From: Paralichthys olivaceus
Lineage: Eukaryota > Chordata > Actinopteri > Pleuronectiformes > Paralichthyidae
Length of the DNA: 64,000 bases
NCBI RefSeq assembly: GCF_024713975.1
Contig: NC_091105.1
Coordinates: 17,554,439-17,618,438, forward strand
Reading direction: 5' to 3'
Of this stretch, positions 26,553-38,334 are shown piece by piece (position 1 is the first letter of the stretch; each line of letters begins with the position of its first letter). A program made the translations under genes and the position numbers. Below the pieces are notes generated by a model. It saw only the letters and a list, made by a program, of their open reading frames with translations, was not told the DNA's origin and did not search any database.

Positions 26553-26835
26553 TTTCAGACATGCACTGAACTCTGGAGATCCTCCAGATACATCGAATAA
26601 CAAAAGGAAAACAAACAACCCAGGACAAAAAAGCAGACAACACCAACAAAGACACCAAGAGAGCTTTTGTTGATAAGGGCTGACGCTACTGTCGAAAAAT
26701 AAGTTACATCCTGGATCTGCCAGCTGCTCCACCCCTCACCTGAATGCTGCACAGATTTCTGTGTCTCAGCGGAGAATCGCCTGCTGCGTTGTTCATGGGT
26801 GAACGGCTCTGGAGTAAGAACAGACACAATTCGCT
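26553..26835 (+). repeat. Dispersed repeat, family B, forward copy
   Basis: TTTCAGACATGCACTGAACT at the left, CTGCTCCACCCCTCACCTGA and CAGATTTCTGTGTCTCAGCG in the middle, then GAGAATCGCCTGCTGCGTTG. The same order is seen at 34080-34338. Confidence 0.65.
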
Positions 26836-27449
26836 GGATATCCTCAGGAGTTAATATCTGAAAACGTCTACATTTAAACGGAGAAGGATGGAATTCTTCG
26901 AGCCTTTAGACACCTTGACCCATTACTGTTCTGGAAATGCAGGCAACGTGTAACCTGGGACAGAGTAACCGCAAATGGATAGTAACATAAATAGACTAAA
27001 GGAAAATCAACAGTAGAAACAGTAAATCATTTAACTGTGCTTTGACATCACAGCTTGTGTTGAATCTGATCCCAAGCATCCATTAAGGAATGCAGGAGGA
27101 CAAACGTGGAATTTAACATGGGTCCCACCACAATCTTCTGAAATCAAGAACAATGACATCCAGTTAGAACAAACACCAGAGGTTCAGTGTCCAGTAAAAC
27201 CTGTGGACAGACAGTCCTGTCCACGTGATTATCGCTACAGTGTGGACAGCAGCAGGCTCATGCACTCCCAGTCTCTTTCTTTCTATCATCAACGCACATG
27301 AGGCCAGCCCCGCTGCCCACCGCCCTCCTCCACTCCCCCCTCTATTAGTAAAGGCTCCAGGTCTGCGGATGCTGGGGGTAAAGTGATGACGAGCTGGTGG
27401 ATGAGGCGGTGAGCTCTCCGGGGCCTAGCTGCTTTCCACACGCACACAT

Positions 27450-30316
27450 TCAGTCCAGCTTCTCCTTCTGGACCAGCTTGGGGGCATCTACAAAGTCACG
27501 TCCATTAAAGAGGATGAGGCCACCCGTCACCACGCTGGCTGATCCCCAGAACAGAACGTAGGCCAGAGTCTCAGTCCACGTGTCCCCTGAGGAGGGACAG
27601 CAGGTCAGTCAGTGGACGATCAAAAACAAACTTTTCATTCAACAAATATTAGGGAAACTTACCAAAAATACTAATTAGAGTCTGATACCGATTCATTTGA
27701 AGATAAACAAACCCTAATAATATGAGCATGAACATTAGATGTAGTTTGTCTTACCAGCCATCAGCAGGCAGATGATGCACATGGAGAACGCTACCACCAT
27801 GACGATGGGCAACTGGAAAAGGAGAAAACCAGGTTCACATTAAACACACTGGGAAAAAAAGGTAGATCGGTGCAACTTCCTGAGCCTCTCTTACCGTCAA
27901 AAACTTCCAGTCTTTGGGGTCACGCAGTGGGGTGGTCCAATCAGCTTCCTCTGCAGCATAGTTCCCCAGGAACAGATCAATGGAGTCCTGTGTTAAAACA
28001 GACAAACCGTCTTCTACTGTTTCACCAGTTACTCATTCCTGCATTAAGAACTACTCAGCTGCGCTGTGTTCAATAATACCTCTGATTAAAGTGGATGGGC
28101 TCTGACACACGTTACGCTGATCCATGGGAACAGCGTTTTCAGTCCAGGTGTGGTTCACCTTACACTAAAATCAATTGGATATGATGCCCCTAATACTAAT
28201 ACATTACTCTGACTATAAAATACACATCACTATCCACATCCACACTTATACTTTAACACTCAAATCTATGAAGGCTGGGACCCACCTGTCTGAAACCATC
28301 AGAGAAGTTGTTTTTGTAATATCGAATCATGGAGTTCCAGCCGTCCATCAGCAGGCCCCACTGAGTTCTCTTCCCCGTCCTGAAAGATCAACGTGTCAAC
28401 ACCACATAGAAAATCTCCACTGTCCCCAGAGGATGAATCTGAACCGGGCATCTAAAATGAAGCTTGTTGAGCACATTCATGCTCCCCAGAGTATACTCTT
28501 TCTACATGTGAACACAAGTTTATATGACACTTAGATTGTATTCAGATTTCTCACTACAATTTTGCCCCTGTCAAGTGAAGGGTGGTCAAAGGTCATATAG
28601 GCAGATTGTAATGAAAGGTGGCATTACACGGGACATGTAGACAATCTAACCACAATGGTTTCTATGGCATTGTCAAGCAGTGAGCATGTGTTTAACTGGA
28701 TGTCACGTGTGAAAACTCACCTGGTGAAGTCTGTCTTCAAGGCACCAGTACCAGCATACTGCTTAGCACAGGCATCAGCATTGTCTGCCCAGGCTGCATA
28801 GGAACAGACAGGGACGGACAAAAGACAAACCAGAAAGAGAATTAGAAGAAACAGATCATGTTAATATATGACTTCATATAAAAGCATAATTCAAATGAAC
28901 ACTACTGGAGCCACTGTTGTGTGAGAGCCCACCGTTCTTGTACAACTTCTCAAAGTCCAGCTGCTGCTCAATCTGCTGGCCCATGTTCAGGACTCCCATT
29001 CTCTGCAGGCACAAACATCCAATATTAACCTACTGACTCATCTGTCAAAAGGCTATTAAGCTAAAAGCTACAGGTATATGTATCATGACATTTTCCTCCC
29101 CATTTTCTTCCCCTGTTTTAATTGATATAACAGCAACACTGGAATCACAGCTACTGCTCCCCCTTGCTCAGTGGTTATCATTGGGTCGTACCTGCAGCTG
29201 TGACTGCAGTGACCTTCGGGCCAAAAGGCTCTGGATAACATTGGTGCGGTCCAGACAGTCCATGCAGTTACTCCGAAAGATCCCCTCCTGACTCAGCTGC
29301 ACCCTCCCATCTTCATCCACCAGGAAATACCTGAAACCAGATGTACAAGATCACGTCTGATGTTAAGTACATATATGCGACTGCTGTAATCAGGTGGTAG
29401 AGCGGGTCTTCCGAAAAGCGGCAGGGGAATCGTTTGATCCCCTGCTCCTCCAGTCTGGCTGGATAGGCTACTATACTGTATTAACCTACAATAAGTTGGT
29501 GTTCAAGTTTGTTGCAGTGTAAAACGTTCTGAAACAGGTGTAAATTGTTGTTGGCTCACCCAAATTCATCCTGCATGTCAGCAACCATGTCCAGTAAGAT
29601 CTGCAGGCGGTGCCACCTCATCCGGCTGCACTCCTTATGGAAGTCAAATGCGATGTACCTGCAGAAAAGTAAACACTCACTTAAAATACAACCTCAACAT
29701 AACCTGAGGTAGAATAAACCAGAGGCCCTAAAGGACTGCAGCCATAAATTATGGGATATTATGGAATTGATGATCTTACTTGATCATGCCATTTCCCAAG
29801 TTGGTCACCATCTTATCAAACGCCAGCTCCAATGGCTTTTCTGAGCCCTTTTGGTTGATCTGACAAAATCATACAAAATGTGTGTTTTTATCTAAAAAAT
29901 AAAACAAACAATCATAAAACAACATGCGTTTTTGTTATTGCATTATTTCCACTGATTGCTTTTTTTTATCCAGGATATAATAACGATATCTAAGGCAAAT
30001 TAATCGCATAAAATAAAAATGCAGTAGAGTGAAATGTATCTTTTTACCCATCTTACCAAGTTCAAAATGACTTGTCTTCCATAGAGAATAATCTGTGAGT
30101 CAAAGTGTCTCTGGAATCCATCCAACTACAGAGAGAACAGAAACTGCATGAGAAATAAATTCCAATACAAACACAATGAGGGCCTTGTTTTGTATTACAG
30201 CTTACATGGTTGACTGTTTTGCTGATCTGTGGTTTTGGCTTGTACTTGAGATTGGGCCTTTGAGACCAGTAGAAGGGGATGGAGCCTCTTGTCTGTGAAG
30301 AAAAAGGGCACAATGC

Positions 30317-30349
<33 letters not shown>

Positions 30350-33300
30350 CTATAATCCAGCTTTCATTCATCCCTCATTTCAGCATATAAAACATATTCA
30401 AGACACAATCTGCAGTAGGAATACAGCACCCTGTAAGAGTTTCATATCACTGTCTTCATTCTAATGGGGCCCATTTCAATGTGGGAATGACCATGAGACA
30501 CAACAAGAATGTGAAGTGAATGAAATGATCTGCACAGCAAAGTGAACATAGATGTGGAGGGCATCAACACATTGTTGGGGAAAATCGAAACACAAAATGG
30601 GCACAAACTTAAGATATGCTCAAATTGTTAATAGAATATTTTGAGGGGTGATGTTTTAATGCTGTAGTTCTTATGTGTGTGCTGTCGGGATTAAAAACTA
30701 AAAAGAGAAACCTGAGCAGTGAGAAATCTTCACTTACTGTTACTCCTTAATTATTTTTCAGTTCTTCCTAATGGTGAGAGTGAACAGCAGCATTACCGAC
30801 GTGAGCATTTGACTCACCTGAACAAATGAAGCCTTGGCACTGTTGTACTGCACAATCTGCTCTGTTTCTACATAGTTAGCAGCGTGGCCTTCAGAATCGA
30901 TGCCTGCAGACAAAAACACAAAGACCCGTTTAAAACGTTCTATGTCGTAAAGCATCAAAGTCCCATCACTGCAGAGACAGTCTTCTCATCTTTGACTGAA
31001 TGTCCACCACATGAGCCTGCAGAGCAGAGATATGCATGAAACTCACTCCAATGTTTGTTTACCAAATATTCACATGAAACTAATATGTAATGAAGTTCTT
31101 CATTTGTTGTTTATTGTCTTCTCGTATATACAGAATAAGTTTTTTTTTTGTCAGAGCTTAACTGCAGATGTGTTTGAAAAACAGTTGTAGAAGAGAATAT
31201 CAGGATGTGGGCAGAACAGCTGTGACACAGAATGTGAAGCAGTAGATAGGAGTGTGGGATGCTTTACATCTATGCATTTAGTGTTGTGTATGCCGTATAA
31301 TATGCTTGACCACAGTTCTGTCTCAAGTGATTTACCGGAGACACTTAAGTGGTTGGAATGTTGTGTTTTTGTGTTTTGTGTCATTATAAAATTGAGATGA
31401 GTCTCATCTGTCAAGAAGGTAACAACATATGGAGCTGTTATAATGAACTCATATTTTACTTATATTCAAGAATGAACAAGTGAGAGTGGTCAAGTGAATC
31501 CTTGTATTCAGCACGCTGAGAGGGATCATTTTTCATCAAACACATGAATACGTTTTTTCCTTCATCAACAGCAGTGTTACCTCGGACATAGTAGCGGACA
31601 CCGGCTCTGAAACAGCTCCTCCTGGAGATTATACTCCACTCAAACACCTTTCCATTGATGCAGCTTGACTTCATGATGATGACTAGTAACAGAATGTGTT
31701 AAGAAAACACCAGTGCTGACACAGGTAATAAATGTAAAAATAAAGTAATACAATCTTCGATAGACCCACCTCATTTAATGCTTCACTCTGATAAAAGAGT
31801 GAGAAAAGACAGGGCTCACACTCTCTTACCTGAATGGCACAGTCATACATTTAATGAAGATAGAAATAGACTCTTGCAGTCAGTCAAAAAAAGGATACAG
31901 CCATGGACGACAGGATACACAAACTTGTGTAACTGTAAGATTAGAGAAGTGTTAAATGATTAAATGCTTTACTGTTGTGCTCATTATCATTCATTTCAAT
32001 TCAATTATTATGTGCAACTCTTCTGAAATAATATTTGATGGTACTTATACAACCATGGCTCTAAATAATAATAATACTAACAGTGCCCCTCTTATTCTCT
32101 CCCAAGCACATGCTCTATGACAAGCAGCATGTCTCACTATGGGACAGGGAGACTCATATACTGGTGGACAGGTTTATCTTGAATGATAACTATCTCCCTC
32201 CACCAATTACTTCAGGAGCCATCATCAGGGCACGTTTAGCAAGTCTTACAACCTATGTAAGATTTATACAGATATGAGAATACTAAAAGCTGAAGAGATT
32301 GTTGGAGACGTCAAGCAAAACACTAATAGTGATAGAAAATCCACATTTTAGGTAAACACTTGGAGAAACCAAATCCTCAAAGGTTGGAGGGTGGATCCAA
32401 GTGGGCCTACAGAAACCAGCCTTGCTTTATAAACAACAGACATGGAAATCTCACTTTCTAGAATAAGTGACCTTTTGAGTGTTTGACCCAGACTGATCAG
32501 TTATATGTCTATCAGATCAAGCTTTCTTTGATTAAATCACATTTATTAGCCGACATCAGTCAAAACATTTCCCTGCCAAGAGATTTCAAAGATAATGTCA
32601 ACAGTAGAGATGTAATGGATACTTTACAGCTGACCAGTCTTTAATAACATGATGATCAAATGACAGGTTAGTGTGGCATGGATTCTTTTTATATGAGCAC
32701 GACAAACCTCAATCATTTCTTGATGATTTGGCTTATACAATGACTGAATGACATTTTAAGTCAAAATGGAAACTAATGTTTCAACGATCAGATAACTGCT
32801 ATAGGCTGATATAGTCAAAGCAATAGTGTTTTATTATGACTATTACTTTAGCCCGCTGTTTAAACACAAGCTACAGCAGGATTATTTTCATTCTATGCTT
32901 AAGTTCCAGAAAGAAGTATTACTGAGAATACTCAGGGAATGAGCCCCATAGTGAGACTTGCTATGAAACAGAACATTCATTCTGTCTTACCTCTGGCTGA
33001 GCATTGAATTCCCGCAACAGGTGGCCATTCCAGACAAAACGCTGGTCTGCCTGCAACATGGACAATTAGCAGCCATTAACATAAAGACAAATACAGAGGC
33101 AGAGAAGGGTGTAACTTACACCTGGAGATGAGGGCAGCTGAATTGAAGATGCCCCCAGAAAGAATCTTTAGATAAAAAAATGTCTCTAAACATAGACACA
33201 AATTGTACTTAGAGGCTTATTAGTAGAGATAGAATCAACTGAAATAATGAATTATTATTCAACTATTTATGTGAATTTAGCTGTGATTATATCATTTGTG

Positions 33301-35165
33301 AGAGGGACTTATATAAACAAAGGTATGTCTAACCCTCTCCAGAAGGCTCATCTCCTGAAATTCAGGGCTGGTGTTGGCCAGGCGCTGCAGACTGTGGGTC
33401 AGGTCATAGTCTGTTGCAAAGTAGAAGCTGTCTGTGTGAAGCACACTGTTGATCATCGACAGGAAAGCCTTGTTGTCCTGCATCTGAAACAAGAGACGTG
33501 TCCAGCAGACAGACACTTCAGCTTTTGACAGACCAACATACAATCTTTAGGCCCCCTGTCAGCAGGGAGACAATATGAGAGCAAGTTATGATCATAATAC
33601 ATATTGCAAAAAAAATGTGATGCTACCTGGTTGTCTGTCAGGTGTAGTATTGTCTTCTTATAGGAGATGATTTCAAAGTCCAGAGCCTTCCACACAGCAT
33701 GACCCAGCAAATCTCCCACCTTCTGCTTCTTTGTGATGACAACCAGGTACATGCCTAACAAAGACAGGTGGGAGGAAATGAGAATGCACAACACATTGCT
33801 TGAAAGTCCCATTTCTCCATTAGCTGATAGTTTAAATATTTCAGGAATGGGTGGAACATAATCTCCCTGCACTACAAACAGAACTTACCTGCCACCAATC
33901 GTACAGTCCCCATGACTCCACATATTGGTCTGGTCTCAGCTGAGACAGGGATGTCCCTCCTCACTAAGGACATAACAATGGTTAGTGTCAGTGTGTTCAG
34001 AAGACATGGAGACGGACGGACTCAGGGACAGACACAGCCTTGTCGTGAAGAAACTTAGGGACAGTAAAGTTGCTTAAAAACATGCACTGAACTCCAGAGA
34101 AACTCCGGACATTCTCTGGAGGCGCTGAATGTGTCAATGCAAATGTCTGAGCGAAAACCTGTTATCCCTGCAGCAGAATTTATACATTACATCCTGCTTC
34201 TGTCTGCTGCCCCACCCCTCGCGTAAACACTGCAGAGATTTCTGTGTTGTTGTTAACGTGTCTGAGCGAGAATCTCTATGTGAGAAATGCAACCTCCAGA
34301 GAAAGTCCCGACCCACTTCTCCGGACATCATGTCTTAAAACAGCTTATTAGTCTCCTTCACATGTTCTCTTGATCTCATGATGATTTCCATCAAGGTCAA
34401 TGAAAAGTGGTGAAGAAAGGAGATTTGTCATTTGTGATCTCTAGATTAATTAAAGCAAACATGACGCCCCTGACCATCCAAAGGGTCTGGATGTTGTAAA
34501 TGAAGGAGTTTGGGTTTTTATTTAAAATGTGAATGAAAACTTGTTGGAAACAAAACGTAGGATCAAGTAAAGCGGAAGGATCCGAATGCTTTGTGTCGGA
34601 GCTGACCTACTTACCTGTGAGAGTCATCTCTGTTGACACCCTGTCGATGGCCAGGACATCCACGGAGCCATCATCGCACGCCTCTATGTAAAACTTCTCT
34701 GGTGTGGTGCGCCTGGTGAGACAGAGGACACATGTAAACCAGCACACAGCAGCAGGGTGGAGGAATCAACCTGTTTGAGCTGTAAAGTCCACAAATCGAT
34801 ACTGAGAAACAGGTGCAGGCAGATCTCAGATCAGCGCGGACACAGTGAAGCTGCAAAGTTAACAGTACGATCAGCTTTTCACAGCCTGAACCGCAGCTTC
34901 ACAGGACTGAGGTGTGACTGCTGGAGTGTGTCAGGAGGCAGCATTAGTGGAGCAGACTTGTAATGGAGGTGTTAGCGCTGCTGTTAGCAGCGGCACGGAT
35001 GTAGCCGGTTAGCTGCTGGGACGTTAGCCTGTCCCGGGGACGCGTTAACGGACACCGCGAACGCGTCCTCCCTGAGAAGGAGCGAAAACCAAAATAAAAT
35101 GAAGCGCTGTGTTGTTCACATGCTGTTTACACTTACAAGTTAAAGCTCTCATAGGCGCTCGCCAT
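27450..35165 (-). CDS. sacm1l: Phosphatidylinositol-4-phosphate phosphatase SAC1
   Basis: Twenty coding exons, 5' to 3': 35165-35137, 34712-34615, 33963-33889, 33754-33627, 33483-33334, 33050-32991, 31932-31899, 31682-31581, 30903-30818, 30292-30206, 30125-30057, 29859-29780, 29658-29560, 29330-29192, 29002-28933, 28793-28721, 28379-28286, 27987-27895, 27812-27755, 27586-27450. All phases join, giving 586 aa (human 587). SAC1 is an ER/Golgi membrane phosphatase that removes the phosphate from PI4P and related lipids, including PI4P delivered by ORP exchangers. Visible evidence: CX5R(T) loop [11 protein letters not shown] with Cys388 and Arg394; [58 protein letters not shown]; two C-terminal membrane segments ([19 protein letters not shown] and [19 protein letters not shown]); and the retrieval tail KEKLD. 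The ATG sits in AAAGATGGCG. Confidence 0.97.
29383..29460 (-). repeat. Family A tail fragment in a sacm1l intron
   Basis: GGTGGTAGAGCGGGTCTTCC, GGGGAATCGTTTGATCCCCT and GCTCCTCCAGTCTGGCTGGA. Read in reverse this is the GGATCGAAC..CCGCTCTACC tail of family A. It looks tRNA-like (A- and B-box-like blocks) but does not fold as a tRNA. Confidence 0.6.
30318..30349. repeat. (AT)n microsatellite in a sacm1l intron
   Basis: About 16 uninterrupted AT units, 26 bp upstream (on the minus strand) of the acceptor for exon 30206-30292. Confidence 0.95.
31933..32990. other. sacm1l intron 6, nothing recognised
   Basis: A 1.06-kb intron. An open frame at 32083-32277 (+) and broken frames after it are not recognisable. 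They could be old retroelement sequence but I cannot support that. Confidence 0.5.
34080..34338 (+). repeat. Dispersed repeat, family B, forward copy in sacm1l intron 2
   Basis: CATGCACTGAACTCCAGAGA at the left, TGCTGCCCCACCCCTCGCGT and CTGCAGAGATTTCTGTGTTG in the middle, TCTGAGCGAGAATCTC, and ACCTCCAGAGAAAGTCCCGA at the right. The ends are partly inverted copies of one another (CTCCAGAGAAACTCCGGACA at the left; CTTCTCCGGACATCATGTCT at the right). Confidence 0.65.
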
Positions 35166-35275
35166 CTTTCCTGCCGTTTGACCCCAGTGACGTGTCTACT
35201 CCGTCTTCTTCTGGGTTTACGGCATTACCGGACAATTGGTTTCCGGCAGCTTGGAGGCACAACACCGCCCCCCTC
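35161..35275 (-). promoter_or_regulatory. sacm1l core promoter with YY1-type site and a promoter-proximal repeat
   Basis: On the minus strand GGCGGTGTTGTGCCTCCAAG starts near 35270, followed by CTGCCGG, TAATGCCGTAAACC and AGAAGAAGACGG, a CACGTCAC element, and GAAAGATGGCG over the start codon (plus strand GCCATCTTT 35161-35169, the YY1 core). There is no TATA box. The surroundings (34960-35275) are CpG-rich. This layout is typical of a housekeeping gene. Confidence 0.6.
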
Positions 35276-35279
35276 AGGT

Positions 35280-38140
35280 TGGGATTAGATTAGAGACAAA
35301 CTGTTTTATATACATAGAGAATAAAGATTAAAGTGGAAATAAAAGAGTGAAAGCAACAGTGCTGTGTAAGAAATTAGTAGTTGTTTGATTTAATAGAAGG
35401 ATGTGACGAGAACTAAGATTTGCAGCAGACATGCAGTTCTCCGGGAGCTTGTTCAGCAGCATCAAAACAACGCTGCCTCTCTCTCCATGGTCCGTCTTAA
35501 CTCTGGGGACAGAAAGCAGACCTGTTCCCAACGACCTGAGAGGTCTGGCTGGTTCATAACGTGGAAGTAGATCAGAAATATGTTTAGTCTCTAAACCATT
35601 TACTCCTCAGGTTTGCATCCCCCCCATCCGTGTGCATCTTCCAGAAATGTAATTTTATTGGATTATCCTCTTGGTGTCCCCTCAGATTATTCATGCCATT
35701 TTTAATGTGGGCTTTCTCCCATTTCTACAAGTAAAGCAGGAATCCGGTGGTACAGAAGGCCCTGCATCACATTCTCTGTGTTTTTACTTGCACAACATCA
35801 AATCTCCTGAGAGCTTAAGGGCTGTTTTACAACATAAACACTAATGTTCTTATCGTGAGCTTATCATTGTTCTGTAAATCATTGACTGTGTTCCTGGTCA
35901 ACACCAAACAAACTTCCTGAAAAAGATCACATTTCATTTTTTACCTTTTCAAAACTCTCCATGTTATGGCAGAAAAACTAAATGTACTTTCAAGAGTTAA
36001 ACATTTACTTTTTCAATTGGATGCACATACAGAAGTAAATCATCACATTCAGTCCTTAATATATTTTGTTTTCTCTACCGATATCATAAAACCCCACGTC
36101 AGCTTTTTATAGGGCTTCCTGTATTCTCTCTGTTTCTGCCTGTTTTGGCCTCTTTTCCAGGTTACTCCAGTGTCTGCAAACAAAGAGAAACTAAACCCTG
36201 CCTCACAGTTTTGAAGGACACATTATGATGTTAATTATAACTGGGCTAATTACACCCGCCTCTGGTGTCCCATTGTTTATGCCTGAGCCGTTAAAAGAAG
36301 CATCCAAAAGTCTTGAATCCATTGAAAAATGTGCTCTCATATTGCAGCTTCATAAAGTTTTATAAGTCCCTCCTTCCATAACACATCATATGCCTTTTCT
36401 TTTTCAAGTACCAATGTGAAACCTTCATTCATTCTTTGTGTCATGATGCATTGTGGGATAAATGGCCATGAAATGTCAAACTGAGTGGTGCCTTTAGGAG
36501 GCCATGTGGTTTTACAGGTTTCCTCAGCTCGACATGAGTAAAATCATGGTTCCCTCAACATTTTTCACATTTTCCTCCGCATGCAGCCGCTGCATTTCCA
36601 AACTGGTGACACAAACAACACAAAGGAGGGTGTGTGTTCTCTCATTTGAAATCTTATTTATCTGAGATTTACCGTTTGTCTTGTATCCTGTTTGAATGTT
36701 ACCCACGCTATGCACAGCTGCTTTCAGACATTCTCCAGAGGGGCTGCATGTGAGAGCCTCTCGACTTTTATTTATACTTACACAAACACACCAAAGCAAA
36801 TTTCTCATTCCTTGTATGTTTGAACCTTGATTCTGATTCCAGAGGAGCATCCACACAGCTGGTCATTTATTAGTTCATTCAGGTGAGCTACTGGTAATTT
36901 TATGGACCGTGTGTTGGACAGTTTCCCGTGTTTGGATTCTGCAGCCGACTTGTTTGCTCTGAGATAAGGAACACCGAGGGCCTGCCTTGACCTGCTGCAG
37001 GAGATTTGGTTCTGCTTGTTTAGGCTTGAGAATAATATTTAAAATTTGGGATCTGAATGATGATTCATCAGTTTTTATCACCAGGCCATCAGGCTTCTAA
37101 ACGCATGGTCAATTCACATCTAACAATCCTCTGCATATCTGTTTATCTCTGGAAAATGTGGAATAATTTATACTAACAAAGGCATATTCCTATAGTTTAC
37201 ACTTGCCACTTTGGTTTTACACTTGCATCCTCGAATACACAGTTTCACATTATCTTATTTGACTTTTTATATATCAACCTCTTTTAATGTTTTATTTAAA
37301 TTAAATTATTGCTCTAATTATACTACTGAGCTGACCTTTTCTTATTGTCCAACACTTTTAATTGTACTTTTGACCCTGTGTTAACTTACATAATAAAACT
37401 GACAAATTCTTTACCATTTGCAAGGCAAATTAGAGCTTCAGTGGCAAAAGGTGTACGTGTGAAAGGGTAGACATTGGTAAAAGAAAGAGGATTAGGATAA
37501 ATCGTGGGGAAAGGAATGATGTTGGTTTGGTCCAGCAAACCATTTGAAATTCAAACATTCACATGGTCTAACATTTTTTAACTCTACTGGCCTGTTTAAA
37601 AATACAGGAGAACCGATTTGATGGAACCACAAGTTCTTCTCCATTATTTATTGATGAGGGATTACGTCAGGAGGGGCACCACACTATTCTAAAATCAAAG
37701 TGTTTCCTGCACAGAGAGACAGCTTTTCTTTTTGCAAGTGGGTTAATCCATAAGCTTTTTTATGTTATACTCTAAAAAACTGTGGCAATAGTGGTACACT
37801 TCATTTGTAGCAATTATGGGAACATGAGCTGAATGTCGACATCACAGATGAGCAGTGGGACAGTGTTTGGGTCATTGAAAATTCTCTATCAGTAAACACA
37901 TTTTTTTAAGAAAACAGGAGAAAAGCTCTATAACATGTTTCTGTATCTGCTTTGTTGCTGTGAGATCTTCAAATGAAGATTCATTATTTCAAATTAAATG
38001 AACGTGTTGTTTGCCTTTAATTGTGTCCTGTAACTTGTGATAATGATGATTATGATCATCATTGTCTGTGTGTGGGGGGGGGCAGCGTTGTGCTTTACAG
38101 TCTGCAGCATGTCGGGAAATCATTAGAGTAAGAAGAGCAG
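35280..38140. other. Intergenic between divergent sacm1l and fbl
   Basis: 2.9 kb with no gene recognised. A short CTTTCAGACATTCTCCAGAG near 36721 may be a family B end. Confidence 0.55.
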
Positions 38141-38154
38141 TTGCTCTCCAGTCC

Positions 38155-38222
38155 AGAAGGTGGCGGTAATGCTCCTGTAAGCTGGTTTGCCAACCGCCAA
38201 TAAACAGCACAGGAAGAAGAGT
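38155..38222 (+). promoter_or_regulatory. Promoter-proximal repeat upstream of fbl
   Basis: GGTGGCGGTAATGCTCCTGT, AAGCTGGTTTGCCAACCGCC, AATAAAC and GGAAGAAGAG. GGCGGT and ACCGCC can pair as a stem, with a smaller GGTT/AACC stem inside. This is a short sequence I recognise as abundant in fish genomes. It lies 113-180 bp before the fbl ATG, in the promoter or 5' UTR. A related sequence stands before sacm1l. Confidence 0.55.
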
Positions 38223-38334
38223 CCCGCACATGTGGTCCTGCTCACAGTCACAGTGCGTGTGATCGGAGCGAGTCGAGGTCCAGAGACAGAAGAGTTGTGC
38301 GAGCAGCGCTGGTTCAACGCGTCCCATCTGAAAC

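Noticed and set aside
29383-29460. tRNA-like segment with A- and B-box-like blocks
   Set aside because: There is no cloverleaf, anticodon loop or acceptor stem, and it fits the tail of family A.
32083-32277. 64-codon frame in sacm1l intron 6, suspected retroelement
   Set aside because: I could not match it to reverse transcriptase or any other domain, and the following sequence is full of stops.
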